Of a stretch of DNA of 64,000 bases, positions 43,728 to 51,300 are shown piece by piece. The notes beneath the pieces were generated by a model, which saw nothing but the letters and a program-made list of their open reading frames with translations, searched no databases and was not told the DNA's origin. The translations under genes were made by a program, and so were the position numbers. Each line of letters starts with the position of its first letter. Within the stretch, counting starts at the first letter, position 1. This DNA comes from Bog-113 sp965226755 (lineage in GTDB: Bacteria; Acidobacteriota; Terriglobia; Bryobacterales; Bryobacteraceae): assembly GCA_965226755.1 (NCBI GenBank), contig CBDDDT010000003.1:62001-126000 (forward strand). Direction: 5' to 3'.

Positions 43728-44447
43728 TTACTCATGGAGGGTGAAGTTGACGTCGATCTCGGTGATGACCTCGACCGGATCGCCGTTGAGGATGACCGGG
43801 CGGTAGCGCCATCTTTTGACGGCTTCGATGGCGGGGCCGGTGAGGAGCGGGTGGCCGGAAAGCACATGGAGGTTCTCAATCACGCCTTCGCGGCTGATGG
43901 TGGCCTGGAGGCGCACGGTTCCTTCAATGCGCGACGAGACGGCCAGGCGCGGGTAGACCGGCTTGGGACCGAATAAGAGCTGCGATTGGGAGACGGTGCT
44001 GGACAGGCGCAAGGCAGGGGGCCTGGGTTTGACGGGAAGCGTGGCGGGCGGCGCGACGGAGAGCGCAGATCCGAGGCCGCCGGGGATTCCGGCGATGGAC
44101 CCGTCTCCGGGGGATGCGAGGCTGCCGGGCAACGTGGGCGCGTCGGTCAGCGGCAAGGGCCCGACGCGGGGCGTTAGAACCGGGTGGGAGATCAGGTGGG
44201 TGAGTTCTAAGACGCGAAAAGGAGATGGCGCGGCGGCGCGAGACGGGGCTGGGCGTTCGTGCCGCGGCTCGGGACGTTCCGGCGCGGGCGAAAGAATCAG
44301 GAAGCGCTTACCGGCTTCCATCGACTGGGTTTCGAGCAGCGGCAACACGGCCAGCCCGGTTACGGCGACGGCCTGAACCACGAGCGCGAGCACAATGGCC
44401 CGATCGCGCCGGGATTTGGAAGGAGGGACAAAACTTTGTTCGAACAT
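43728..44447 (-). CDS. TonB-family energy-transducer-like protein
   Basis: 239 residues from ATG 44447; a GTG 24 bases upstream is possible. One N-terminal transmembrane helix (VLALVVQAVAVTGLAVLPLL), a Pro-rich linker (PAPERPEPRHERPAPSR), and a C-terminal TonB domain: FGPKPVYPRLAVSSRIEGTVRLQATISREGVIENLHVLSGHPLLTGPAIEAVKRWRYRPVILNG. No ExbB/ExbD genes are near. In acidobacteria such orphan TonB proteins are common. It heads the exopolysaccharide transcript but its functional link is unclear. Confidence 0.85.
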   Translation of the reverse strand: MFEQSFVPPSKSRRDRAIVLALVVQAVAVTGLAVLPLLETQSMEAGKRFLILSPAPERPEPRHERPAPSRAAAPSPFRVLELTHLISHPVLTPRVGPLPLTDAPTLPGSLASPGDGSIAGIPGGLGSALSVAPPATLPVKPRPPALRLSSTVSQSQLLFGPKPVYPRLAVSSRIEGTVRLQATISREGVIENLHVLSGHPLLTGPAIEAVKRWRYRPVILNGDPVEVITEIDVNFTLHE

Positions 44448-44599
44448 GGCGAGGTTCTCATTTCCCGCCACAAGTGAGAAGGCCGGCCGCGCTCAGTTGT
44501 GCGCGTTTCGTTTCAATGCAGTAGACACCATGTCGAGCCGGGCAGTTCCCGGGGGAGAGCGGCTGGATTGCTATAAATATTTCTTATCAATCCATTCTG

Positions 44600-44628
44600 T
44601 TGCATTTGAAAAACTTTGGGGCTACACT
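44600..44628 (+). promoter_or_regulatory. Sigma-70-type promoter for the ilvBNC-cimA operon
   Basis: TTGCAT at 44600-44605 and TACACT at 44623-44628 are separated by exactly 17 bases. A transcript from here would start at about 44635, only a few bases ahead of the leader peptide ATG at 44641. The position, directly before a leader peptide and an attenuator, supports it. An upstream AT-rich stretch (CTATAAATATTTCTT) could act as an UP-element. Confidence 0.6.
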
Positions 44629-44640
44629 CGGACTCAAGTG

Positions 44641-44718
44641 ATGGCGAGCCCGGGCAAATTCGAATCTGCGCGACTTTCCATTACGCTCTTTTTCGTCATC
44701 GTAGTCGGCCCGCACTGA
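44641..44718 (+). CDS. ilv operon leader peptide
   Basis: A 25-codon frame ATG 44641 to TGA 44718. Its second half, LSITLFFVIVVGPH, is packed with Ile, Leu and Val codons, exactly the amino acids made by the operon downstream. Its stop codon lies within the antiterminator stem. Ribosome stalling at these codons when branched-chain amino acids are short should leave the antiterminator free to form. No clear ribosome site; with the proposed promoter it would be almost leaderless. Confidence 0.8.
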   Translation: MASPGKFESARLSITLFFVIVVGPH

Positions 44719-44786
44719 GGCCTTCGGGGTGAGAATCCGAGAGGCCGTCAGCGGGAAAACAGCCCGCATGATGGCCTTTTTCGTTT
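44715..44786 (+). terminator. Transcription attenuator (antiterminator and rho-independent terminator) of the ilv operon
   Basis: Two exclusive structures can be drawn. Antiterminator: CTGAGGCCT (44715-44723) pairs with AGGCC-G-TCAG (44742-44751). Terminator: GGCCGTCA-GCGGG (44743-44755) pairs with CCCGC-A-TGATGGCC (44763-44776) around an AAAACAG loop and is followed by TTTTT at 44777-44781. Both use the 44743-44751 strand, so only one can form. A ribosome finishing the leader peptide at 44718 would cover 44715-44723 and favour termination; a stalled one would not. This is the classical enteric ilv-type attenuation design. Confidence 0.8.
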
Positions 44787-44838
44787 AGGAAGGCGGTCAG
44801 TGCAGATGAAGACTTCAGGCGAGGTGAGCTAGAGATCC

Positions 44839-46563
44839 ATGTCGAATCTGATGAACGGGGCAAGAATGCTCCTGGAGTGCCTGGTGCGGGAGGGAGTCGA
44901 CTGCTTCTTCGGATATCCAGGGGGCGTGACGCTGCCATTTTACGACGCGCTTTACGATCACCCGATCCGGCATGTGCTGGTGCGGCATGAGGAGAACGCG
45001 TGCTTCGCAGCGGAGGGATATGCGCGGGCGACGGGGAAAGTGGGCGTGTGCTGCGCCACCTCGGGACCGGGCGCGACCAATCTGGTGACCGGACTGGTGG
45101 ACTCGATGATGGATTCTATTCCGATCGTGGCCATCACGGGGCAGGTGCACAGCAAGCTGATCGGCAGCGATGCGTTCCAGGAAGCCGACACGTTCGGGAT
45201 TACGCGCTCCTGCACGAAGCACAACTACATGGTGAAGACGCTGGCGGAGCTGCCGCAGATTATTCATGAGGCGTTTTATCTGGCTTCGAGCGGGCGGCCG
45301 GGTCCGGTGCTGGTGGATATTCCCAAAGATGTCTTCCAGGCGCAAGGGCATTACACGCCGGTGGATCAGATTCACCTGCGCGGATATCGGGTGACCACGG
45401 AGGGGCACACGGGGCAGATCCGGCGCGCGGCGCAGATGATCTGGGAATCCGAGCGGCCGATGGTGTATGCGGGCGGCGGAGTGATCGCGGCGGGCGGCGA
45501 AGGGGAACTGCGGGAGCTGGTGGAACGCGTGGACGCGCCCGCGGTATGCACTCTGATGGGACTGGGCGCGCTGCCCTCGAACCATCCGAACTTCATCAGC
45601 ATGCCGGGGATGCACGGCAGCTTCGCGGCAAATAAAGGGCTGACGGGTTGCGATCTTCTGATCGCGCTGGGCGTGCGATTCGACGACCGGGTGACGGGAC
45701 GGCTGGCGGCGTTCGCTCCGCACGCGCGCGTGATCCACGTGGATATCGATCCGGCCGAGGTGAGCAAGAACAGGCACGCGGATATTCCGATCGTGGGGGA
45801 TGCCAAGCGGGTTCTGGGGAAGCTGAACCGCGTTCTGGCGGAGCTGGAGCCGGAGCTGCGCGAAAAGGCGGCGGCGGGCAAGCGCGCGTGGTGGCGGCAG
45901 GTGCGGGAGTGGAAGGAGCAGCATCCTTTCGACAGCCCGCGCTCGGATGAGGAGATCAAGCCGCAGCATCTGATGGCGGAGATCGACCGGCTATCGGGCG
46001 GCGAGGCGATCGTATGCACGGATGTGGGGCAGCATCAGATGTGGGCCGCGCAATTGATCCGTTTCAATAAACCGCGGCTGTGGATCAACTCGGGCGGGCT
46101 CGGTTCGATGGGATTTGGATTGCCTTCGGCGGTGGGGGCGCAATTCGCGCGGCCCGACAAACTGGTGTTCGCGGTGGTGGGCGACGGCGGGTTCCAGATG
46201 TCGATTCCGGAGCTTGCGACCATCGCCAGCTACGGGCTGCCGATAAAGATCGTGGTGATGAACAACGGGTATCTGGGCATGGTGCGGCAGTGGCAGGAGC
46301 TGTTCTACAACAACCGCCTGAGTTCGGTGACGCTGGATTGTTTCCCGGACGCGGAGAAGCTGGCCGGAGCTTACGGGTTCCGGGGCCGGACGATCGAGAG
46401 TCCGCGCGACCTGGCGGGAGCGCTGGAAGCGGCCGTGCGCGAGCCGGGACCATTTCTGCTGAATGTGAAAGTCACGCCCAACGAGAACGTGTACCCGATG
46501 GTTCCGGCCGGGGGAGCGATCGACGAGATGGTGCTCTCGGCGCCGGTGGGCGCGGCGCGGTAA
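44839..46563 (+). CDS. ilvB: Acetolactate synthase large subunit IlvB
   Basis: 574 residues. Thiamine diphosphate enzyme: catalytic Glu51 (RHEENACFAAEGYARATGK), the FAD/quinone-like central domain, and the TPP-binding motif VGDGGFQMSIPELATI...NNGYLGMVRQW from about residue 446. It condenses pyruvate with pyruvate or 2-oxobutyrate, the first shared step of valine/leucine and isoleucine synthesis. It starts 53 bases after the attenuator and is followed by its regulatory subunit. Confidence 0.96.
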   Translation: MSNLMNGARMLLECLVREGVDCFFGYPGGVTLPFYDALYDHPIRHVLVRHEENACFAAEGYARATGKVGVCCATSGPGATNLVTGLVDSMMDSIPIVAITGQVHSKLIGSDAFQEADTFGITRSCTKHNYMVKTLAELPQIIHEAFYLASSGRPGPVLVDIPKDVFQAQGHYTPVDQIHLRGYRVTTEGHTGQIRRAAQMIWESERPMVYAGGGVIAAGGEGELRELVERVDAPAVCTLMGLGALPSNHPNFISMPGMHGSFAANKGLTGCDLLIALGVRFDDRVTGRLAAFAPHARVIHVDIDPAEVSKNRHADIPIVGDAKRVLGKLNRVLAELEPELREKAAAGKRAWWRQVREWKEQHPFDSPRSDEEIKPQHLMAEIDRLSGGEAIVCTDVGQHQMWAAQLIRFNKPRLWINSGGLGSMGFGLPSAVGAQFARPDKLVFAVVGDGGFQMSIPELATIASYGLPIKIVVMNNGYLGMVRQWQELFYNNRLSSVTLDCFPDAEKLAGAYGFRGRTIESPRDLAGALEAAVREPGPFLLNVKVTPNENVYPMVPAGGAIDEMVLSAPVGAAR

Positions 46564-46578
46564 AAGAGGGGACAACAA

Positions 46579-47142
46579 TTGCTGCAAGTCATATCGGTTC
46601 TGCTGGAGAATAAGCCCGGAGCGTTGATGCGCGTGACGGGACTGCTTTCGGCGCGGGGGTACAACATCGAGAGCCTGACGGTGGCGCGCACGATGGATCC
46701 CGAAGTTTCGCGGATGAGCATCGTGGTGGATGTGGAAGACCGTTTGCGGGCGCAGGTGATCAAGCAGATGAATAAGCTGGTGAACGTGCTGCAGGCGGCC
46801 GATCTCACGAGCAGTCCGGCGGTGCGGCGGGAGATGACGCTGCTGCGCCTGCGGGCGCCGCTCGATAAACGGGCGACGATCATAAAGGAAGCCGAGATAT
46901 TCGGGGCGCGCGTGATCGATTCGTCGATTGACGGATTCGTGATCGAGGCGACCGGCGATTCGGAGAAGCTGGATGAATTCATCGACGTGATGCAGAGCTA
47001 TGGAGAGATCGACGTCACGCGCTCAGGCGCGATCGCGGTGTCGCTGGAGCTGCGCAAACTGCGGCTGCAGCCGCCGATCGCGATGGCGTCGGCTCAGGTG
47101 GAGAGCGTGGAAGAAGAAGCGGATGGAGTGTTGAATGCCTAG
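46579..47142 (+). CDS. ilvN: Acetolactate synthase small (regulatory) subunit
   Basis: 187 residues from a TTG start with GAGGGGAC upstream. An N-terminal ACT domain (LQVISVLLENKPGALMRVTGLLSARGYNIESLTV, residues 2-35) binds valine for feedback inhibition, followed by the C-terminal ALS_ss domain (ELMLLRL-like EMTLLRLRAPLDKRATIIKEAEIFGARVID). The length suits the IlvH/IlvN long type. It overlaps ilvC by eight bases. Confidence 0.94.
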   Translation: MLQVISVLLENKPGALMRVTGLLSARGYNIESLTVARTMDPEVSRMSIVVDVEDRLRAQVIKQMNKLVNVLQAADLTSSPAVRREMTLLRLRAPLDKRATIIKEAEIFGARVIDSSIDGFVIEATGDSEKLDEFIDVMQSYGEIDVTRSGAIAVSLELRKLRLQPPIAMASAQVESVEEEADGVLNA

Positions 47143-48172
47143 ACGGTTTTATGAGCAGGACGGCGATCTATCGCTGCTGAAGGGGAAGACGGTCGCGATC
47201 ATCGGCTACGGGAGCCAAGGCCATGCGCACGCGCTGAACCTGCGCGATTCGGGCGTCAACGTGGTGGTGGGGCTTTACGGCGGAAGCCGGTCATGGGCCA
47301 AAGCGGAATCGGCGGGGCTGCGCGTGGCGACGACGGCGGACGCGGCTAAAGCCGCCGATATGGTGATGATCCTGGTGGCGGACCACATTCAGGGCGATCT
47401 GTATAAGAACGAGATTGAACCGCATATGACCGCGGGCAAGACGCTGATGTTCGCGCACGGCTTCAATATTCATTTCGGACAGATCCAACCGCCGGCGGAT
47501 ATAGACGTCTCGATGGTGGCGCCCAAGGCCCCGGGCCATCGCGTGCGAGAGCTTTTCACCGAGGGCGTGGGCGTGCCGGCATTGGTGGCGGTGCATCAGA
47601 ACGCCACAGGTCAGGCGCTGGAGAACGCACTGGCTTACGCCAAAGCGCTGGGCTGCCTGAAGGCCGGGGTGATTGAGACCAACTTCAAGGAAGAGACCGA
47701 GAGCGATCTGTTCGGCGAACAGGCAGTGCTTTGCGGCGGCGTGAGCGAGCTGATCAACGCCGGGTTCGAAACGCTGACCGAGGCCGGGTATGCACCTGAG
47801 ATCGCCTACTTCGAATGCCTGCACGAGCTGAAGCTGATCGTCGATCTGATCTACGAGGGCGGGCTGGGTTACATGCGGTACTCGGTGTCGGACACAGCTG
47901 AATACGGGGATTACACGCGGGGTCCGCGCATTGTGAACGAAGGCACGCGCGCGGAGATGAAGAAGATTCTGAGCGAAATCCAATCCGGCGAATTCGCGCG
48001 CAACTGGATGGCGGAGAACAAGTCCGGGCGCAAGAAATTCCTGGCGATGCGGGAAACCGGACATGCGCTTCCGATCGAGACCGTGGGCCGCGAACTGCGC
48101 GAGATGATGACGTTCCTGAAGAAGAGGAAGAAAGAAGCGGGCGTGCCGGAAGAACAGGCCGTTTCCGTCTAA
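47135..48172 (+). CDS. ilvC: Ketol-acid reductoisomerase IlvC
   Basis: 345 residues, class I. The NADPH-binding fingerprint GYGSQGHAHALNLRDSG and the phosphate-loop YGGSRSWAKA are present. Metal/substrate residues include AHGFNIHFGQI, PKAPGHRVRELF, ETNFKEETESDLFGEQAVLCGG with the two metal-binding acidic residues, and YFECLHELKLIVDLIYEGG. It converts acetolactate or acetohydroxybutyrate to the dihydroxy acid, the second common step. Ends 18 bases before cimA. Confidence 0.96.
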   Translation: MPRRFYEQDGDLSLLKGKTVAIIGYGSQGHAHALNLRDSGVNVVVGLYGGSRSWAKAESAGLRVATTADAAKAADMVMILVADHIQGDLYKNEIEPHMTAGKTLMFAHGFNIHFGQIQPPADIDVSMVAPKAPGHRVRELFTEGVGVPALVAVHQNATGQALENALAYAKALGCLKAGVIETNFKEETESDLFGEQAVLCGGVSELINAGFETLTEAGYAPEIAYFECLHELKLIVDLIYEGGLGYMRYSVSDTAEYGDYTRGPRIVNEGTRAEMKKILSEIQSGEFARNWMAENKSGRKKFLAMRETGHALPIETVGRELREMMTFLKKRKKEAGVPEEQAVSV

Positions 48173-48189
48173 GAAGAGGCCTGGGACCC

Positions 48190-49797
48190 ATGCGCATCTC
48201 CACCTTTGATACGACGCTGAGAGACGGAACGCAGGGCGAATCCATCACTTTCTCGGTGGAAGACAAGCTCGTCATCGCCCAGAAGCTGGATGATCTCGGC
48301 ATCGATTACATCGAAGGCGGGTGGCCGGGCTCGAACCCGAAAGACAAGGAGTTTTTCGAGCGCGCCCGCCATGTGGCGTGGAAGCATGCGCGGCTGGTGG
48401 CTTTCGGCGCGACGCGCTTCGCGCGCAACCCGGTGGAGCAGGACCGGAACGTGAAGCTGCTGATCGAAGCGGGGACGCCCGCGGTGGCGATCTTCGGGAA
48501 GAGCTGGGATCTGCATGCGCGCGTGGCTCTGGGCGTCACCGAAGAAGAAAACCTCACGCTGATCCGGGAGACCGTGCAGTATCTGAAGCAGCACGGCAAA
48601 GAGGTGATTTACGACGCGGAGCATTTCTTCGACGGCTACCAGGCGAACGCTCAATTTGCCTTGCGCACTCTGGAAGCGGCGCAACAGGCGGGGGCGGATG
48701 TGCTGTGCCTGTGCGACACCAACGGGGGGATGCTGACTGGAAGACTAGCGGAGATTGTCGCGGAGGTGCGGGGGCGGTTCGACGGCGTGCTGGGGATCCA
48801 CGTTCACAATGATTCCGACGTGGCGGTGGCGAATTCGATCGCGGCGATTGACGCGGGCGCGACGCACGTGCAAGGGTGTTTGAACGGGTATGGCGAGCGG
48901 TGCGGAAACGCCAACCTGGCTTCGGTGATCGCCAATCTGGAGTTGAAGCTGGGCCATACCACGATCGGGCCGGATAAAGTGGCGCTGCTGACGAGCACGT
49001 GCCGGTTCGTCGCGGAGATGGCGAACCTGCCGCTGCGGCGCGATCAGCCATTTGTGGGACAGAGCGCGTTTGCGCACAAGGGCGGCGTGCATGTGGCCGC
49101 GGTGCTGAAAGACGCGGCGACGTACGAGCATGTGAGCCCGGAATCGGTGGGGAACCGGCAGCGGGTGCTGGTCAGCGATCTTTCGGGCCGGGGCAACGTT
49201 TTGTATAAATTGCGGCAGCATGGGCTGGCGGACCGGCTCACGGAAGAGGCGCGCCGCGACCTGCTGGAGCGGATCAAGGAGATGGAATATCTCGGCTACG
49301 AACTGGAAGCGGCCGAAGGGACGTTCGAGTTGCTGGTGCGGCAGGCGCTGCGGCCGGGCGTGCATCTGTTTGGCGTGGAGGGATACGAAGTGACGCTGCG
49401 ATCCTCGCCTTCCGGAACGCGCGCTACGGCGACGGTGAACGTGGCGGTGCAGGACGGAGTGCATTCGGCGACGGCTACGGGGCACGGCCCGCTGCATGCG
49501 CTCGATATCTGTTTGCGCAAGTGCTTGTCGTCGCTGTATCCGCAGATCGCGGACGTGCGCCTCACCGACTATAAGGTGCGGGTGCTGGATTCGAAGAAGG
49601 GCACGGCGGCGAAGGTGCGCGTGCTGGTCGAGTGGTCCGACCATCGCAAGAGCTGGTCGACGGTGGGGGTGTCGGATGACGTGATCGAGGCCAGCTGGAG
49701 CGCGCTGCTGGACGCGATCCGTCTGGAGCTGATGCGGCTCACGGAGACGGACCAGAACATCGATCGCGCAGTCGAAGACTACTGCTGGGGCGTGTAA
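48190..49797 (+). CDS. cimA: (R)-citramalate synthase CimA
   Basis: 535 residues. TIM-barrel condensing enzyme of the LeuA/homocitrate family: RISTFDTTLRDGTQGESITFSVEDK, metal ligands HVHNDSDVAVANSIAAIDAG, HVQGCLNGYGERCGNANL, and a C-terminal LeuA allosteric domain (residues about 400-520: LFGVEGYEVTLRSS, TGHGPLHALDICLRKCLSSLYP). The long, one-piece form with the SFDTTLRDG-GE variant is that of citramalate synthase, which makes 2-oxobutyrate from pyruvate and acetyl-CoA for isoleucine, bypassing threonine deaminase. Co-transcribed with ilvBNC. Confidence 0.9.
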   Translation: MRISTFDTTLRDGTQGESITFSVEDKLVIAQKLDDLGIDYIEGGWPGSNPKDKEFFERARHVAWKHARLVAFGATRFARNPVEQDRNVKLLIEAGTPAVAIFGKSWDLHARVALGVTEEENLTLIRETVQYLKQHGKEVIYDAEHFFDGYQANAQFALRTLEAAQQAGADVLCLCDTNGGMLTGRLAEIVAEVRGRFDGVLGIHVHNDSDVAVANSIAAIDAGATHVQGCLNGYGERCGNANLASVIANLELKLGHTTIGPDKVALLTSTCRFVAEMANLPLRRDQPFVGQSAFAHKGGVHVAAVLKDAATYEHVSPESVGNRQRVLVSDLSGRGNVLYKLRQHGLADRLTEEARRDLLERIKEMEYLGYELEAAEGTFELLVRQALRPGVHLFGVEGYEVTLRSSPSGTRATATVNVAVQDGVHSATATGHGPLHALDICLRKCLSSLYPQIADVRLTDYKVRVLDSKKGTAAKVRVLVEWSDHRKSWSTVGVSDDVIEASWSALLDAIRLELMRLTETDQNIDRAVEDYCWGV

Positions 49798-49827
49798 GTC
49801 TCAAGGGCTGGCGGTAAGCTCGACAGA

Positions 49828-50849
49828 ATGCGCGAAAAGCTGTATGCGTATTACCGGAAGTATGGATACAGCCCGCATGGCCTCGTGGCGATTTCCGAGG
49901 AAGCGCGCGGATGGGAAGCGACGCGGGCGCATGGGGCGGTTTGCTATCTCGAGGTGGGCCGCATCTGGCTGGCGTCGGAGCCGTTGACGGACGAGGACGA
50001 TTTAGCCGAGGTGACGCGCGAGTTTCTGGAATACGCGGGGACGCAGAAGCGGCTCGCGGCGTTTTTCCCGGTTACGGAGCGGCTGGCCCGGGTGGCGACG
50101 GCGATGGGGCTCGACTGCGTGCCGGTGGGGCAGGCGCCCTACTTCGATATGACGAAGTGGACATCGCAAGGGCGGCGGCTCTACACGGTCCGCAAGGAAC
50201 TCCGGAAGGCGCACCGCGCGGGGCTGACGGTGGAGTGCGTGGCGGGTCGGGAACTTCCGCGGGAAGAAGCCCAACAACTGCAGAAAGACTGGATCATGAC
50301 GCGGCGCACGACGCCTTTCGCGTGGATCTTTACGCAGGACACCTTCAATTTCGCGGATTATAAGAAGCATTTTCTGGCGCGAGCGCCGGACGGGCGTTTG
50401 GTGGGGCTTTTGAGCGCGGCGCCGGTTCCCGCGCGAGGCGGTTATTATCTGAAGGACCTGAACCGGCATCCGGACGCGCCTAAGGGGACTTCCGATCTGC
50501 TGATGGTCACGGCGATGGAGCACTTGAGGGACGAAGGCGTGCGGTTCGTGACGCCGGGGGCGTTCCGCTGCATGGGATTCGGGATGCGGGCGCGGTGACG
50601 AACGGAGCGCATCCGTTGTTGCTGCGGATGATGACGGCGCTGCAACGGCGCGGGGAAGGCCTGTATGGGTTTTCAGGCTTGTATCTGTTTAAGTCGCGCT
50701 TTGCGCCGACGTGGTGGGAGCACGAGTATGGAATCGCGCCGCGGGCCTTGTGGAGCGGGATGCGCGTGGGGCTGGCGGCGGCGCGGGCGACGGCGCCCCA
50801 GGGAATCGCCGACGCGCTTCTGAGGGCTTCCTGGCATTGGCGGGCGTAG
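49828..50849 (+). pseudogene. DUF2156 (phosphatidylglycerol lysyltransferase C-terminal-like) gene with a frameshift
   Basis: The first frame (49828-50598) and a second (to 50849) form one protein. GVRFVTPG continues properly in the other frame as GVPLHGIRDAGAVTNGAHPLLLRMM and ends RRGEGLYGFSGLYLFKSRFAPTWWEHEYGIA, the typical DUF2156 C-terminus. One extra G in the G5 run at 50556-50560 restores a ~340-residue frame. The family carries a double GNAT fold; the C-terminal half of MprF uses it to lysylate phosphatidylglycerol. Here there is no membrane half. Frameshift may be real or an assembly error. Confidence 0.8.
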
Positions 50850-50922
50850 AGCCAATCGTTCGAGACCATTCCGCGGTTCGCGCCCGCTAAAGCTTCCCGC
50901 CAACTCCTCCGATGGAGTGCTC

Positions 50923-51300
50923 ATGACGGAGAAACGCTGCGAAATCCGGTCCCTTTGCGCCGACATCGTGAAGTTGGAATGGAAGGATAAGGCGGGATGG
51001 ATGCGAACGGCTCCGGCCGTGCTGGAGGACATTTCGCCGCGGGGGGCGTGCCTGCAGGTGGAATTCCCGGTGCCGGTGAACGTGGAGGCGTGGATCCGGC
51101 ATGGCGAAAACTGGGTTGTGCCGTGCCGGACGGCGTACTGCGTCTACCGCGAGATCGGATACTTCACGGGGGTGGAATTCAGTCCCGGGATTCGGTGGTC
51201 GAGACGGGCATTTCGGCCCGGCCATCTGCTGGATCTGGCGGAATTGGTGCGCGCGGCACGGCATCAAAGTGACTCGAAAGAGGAAATCCCGTGCATATAA
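50923..51300 (+). CDS. PilZ-like domain protein
   Basis: 125 residues, GGAG seven bases upstream of ATG 50923. The sequence VLEDISPRGACLQVEFPVPVNVEAWIRHGENWVVPCRTAYCVYREIGYFTGVEFSP fits the PilZ beta-barrel, where D-x-S-x-x-G is the c-di-GMP-binding motif; here it reads EDISPRGA. The N-terminal RxxxR motif is weak (EKRCEIRSL). It may sense c-di-GMP to control glycan output, consistent with neighbouring glycan genes. Its last codons overlap the next gene. Confidence 0.65.
   Translation: MTEKRCEIRSLCADIVKLEWKDKAGWMRTAPAVLEDISPRGACLQVEFPVPVNVEAWIRHGENWVVPCRTAYCVYREIGYFTGVEFSPGIRWSRRAFRPGHLLDLAELVRAARHQSDSKEEIPCI

Noticed and set aside
44815..45969. 384-aa minus-strand frame over ilvB
   Set aside because: Shadow; ilvB is unmistakable on the plus strand.
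49828..50598. Two separate genes at 49828-50598 and 50595-50849
   Set aside because: Both parts form one DUF2156 protein when one base is restored; better as a frameshifted single gene.
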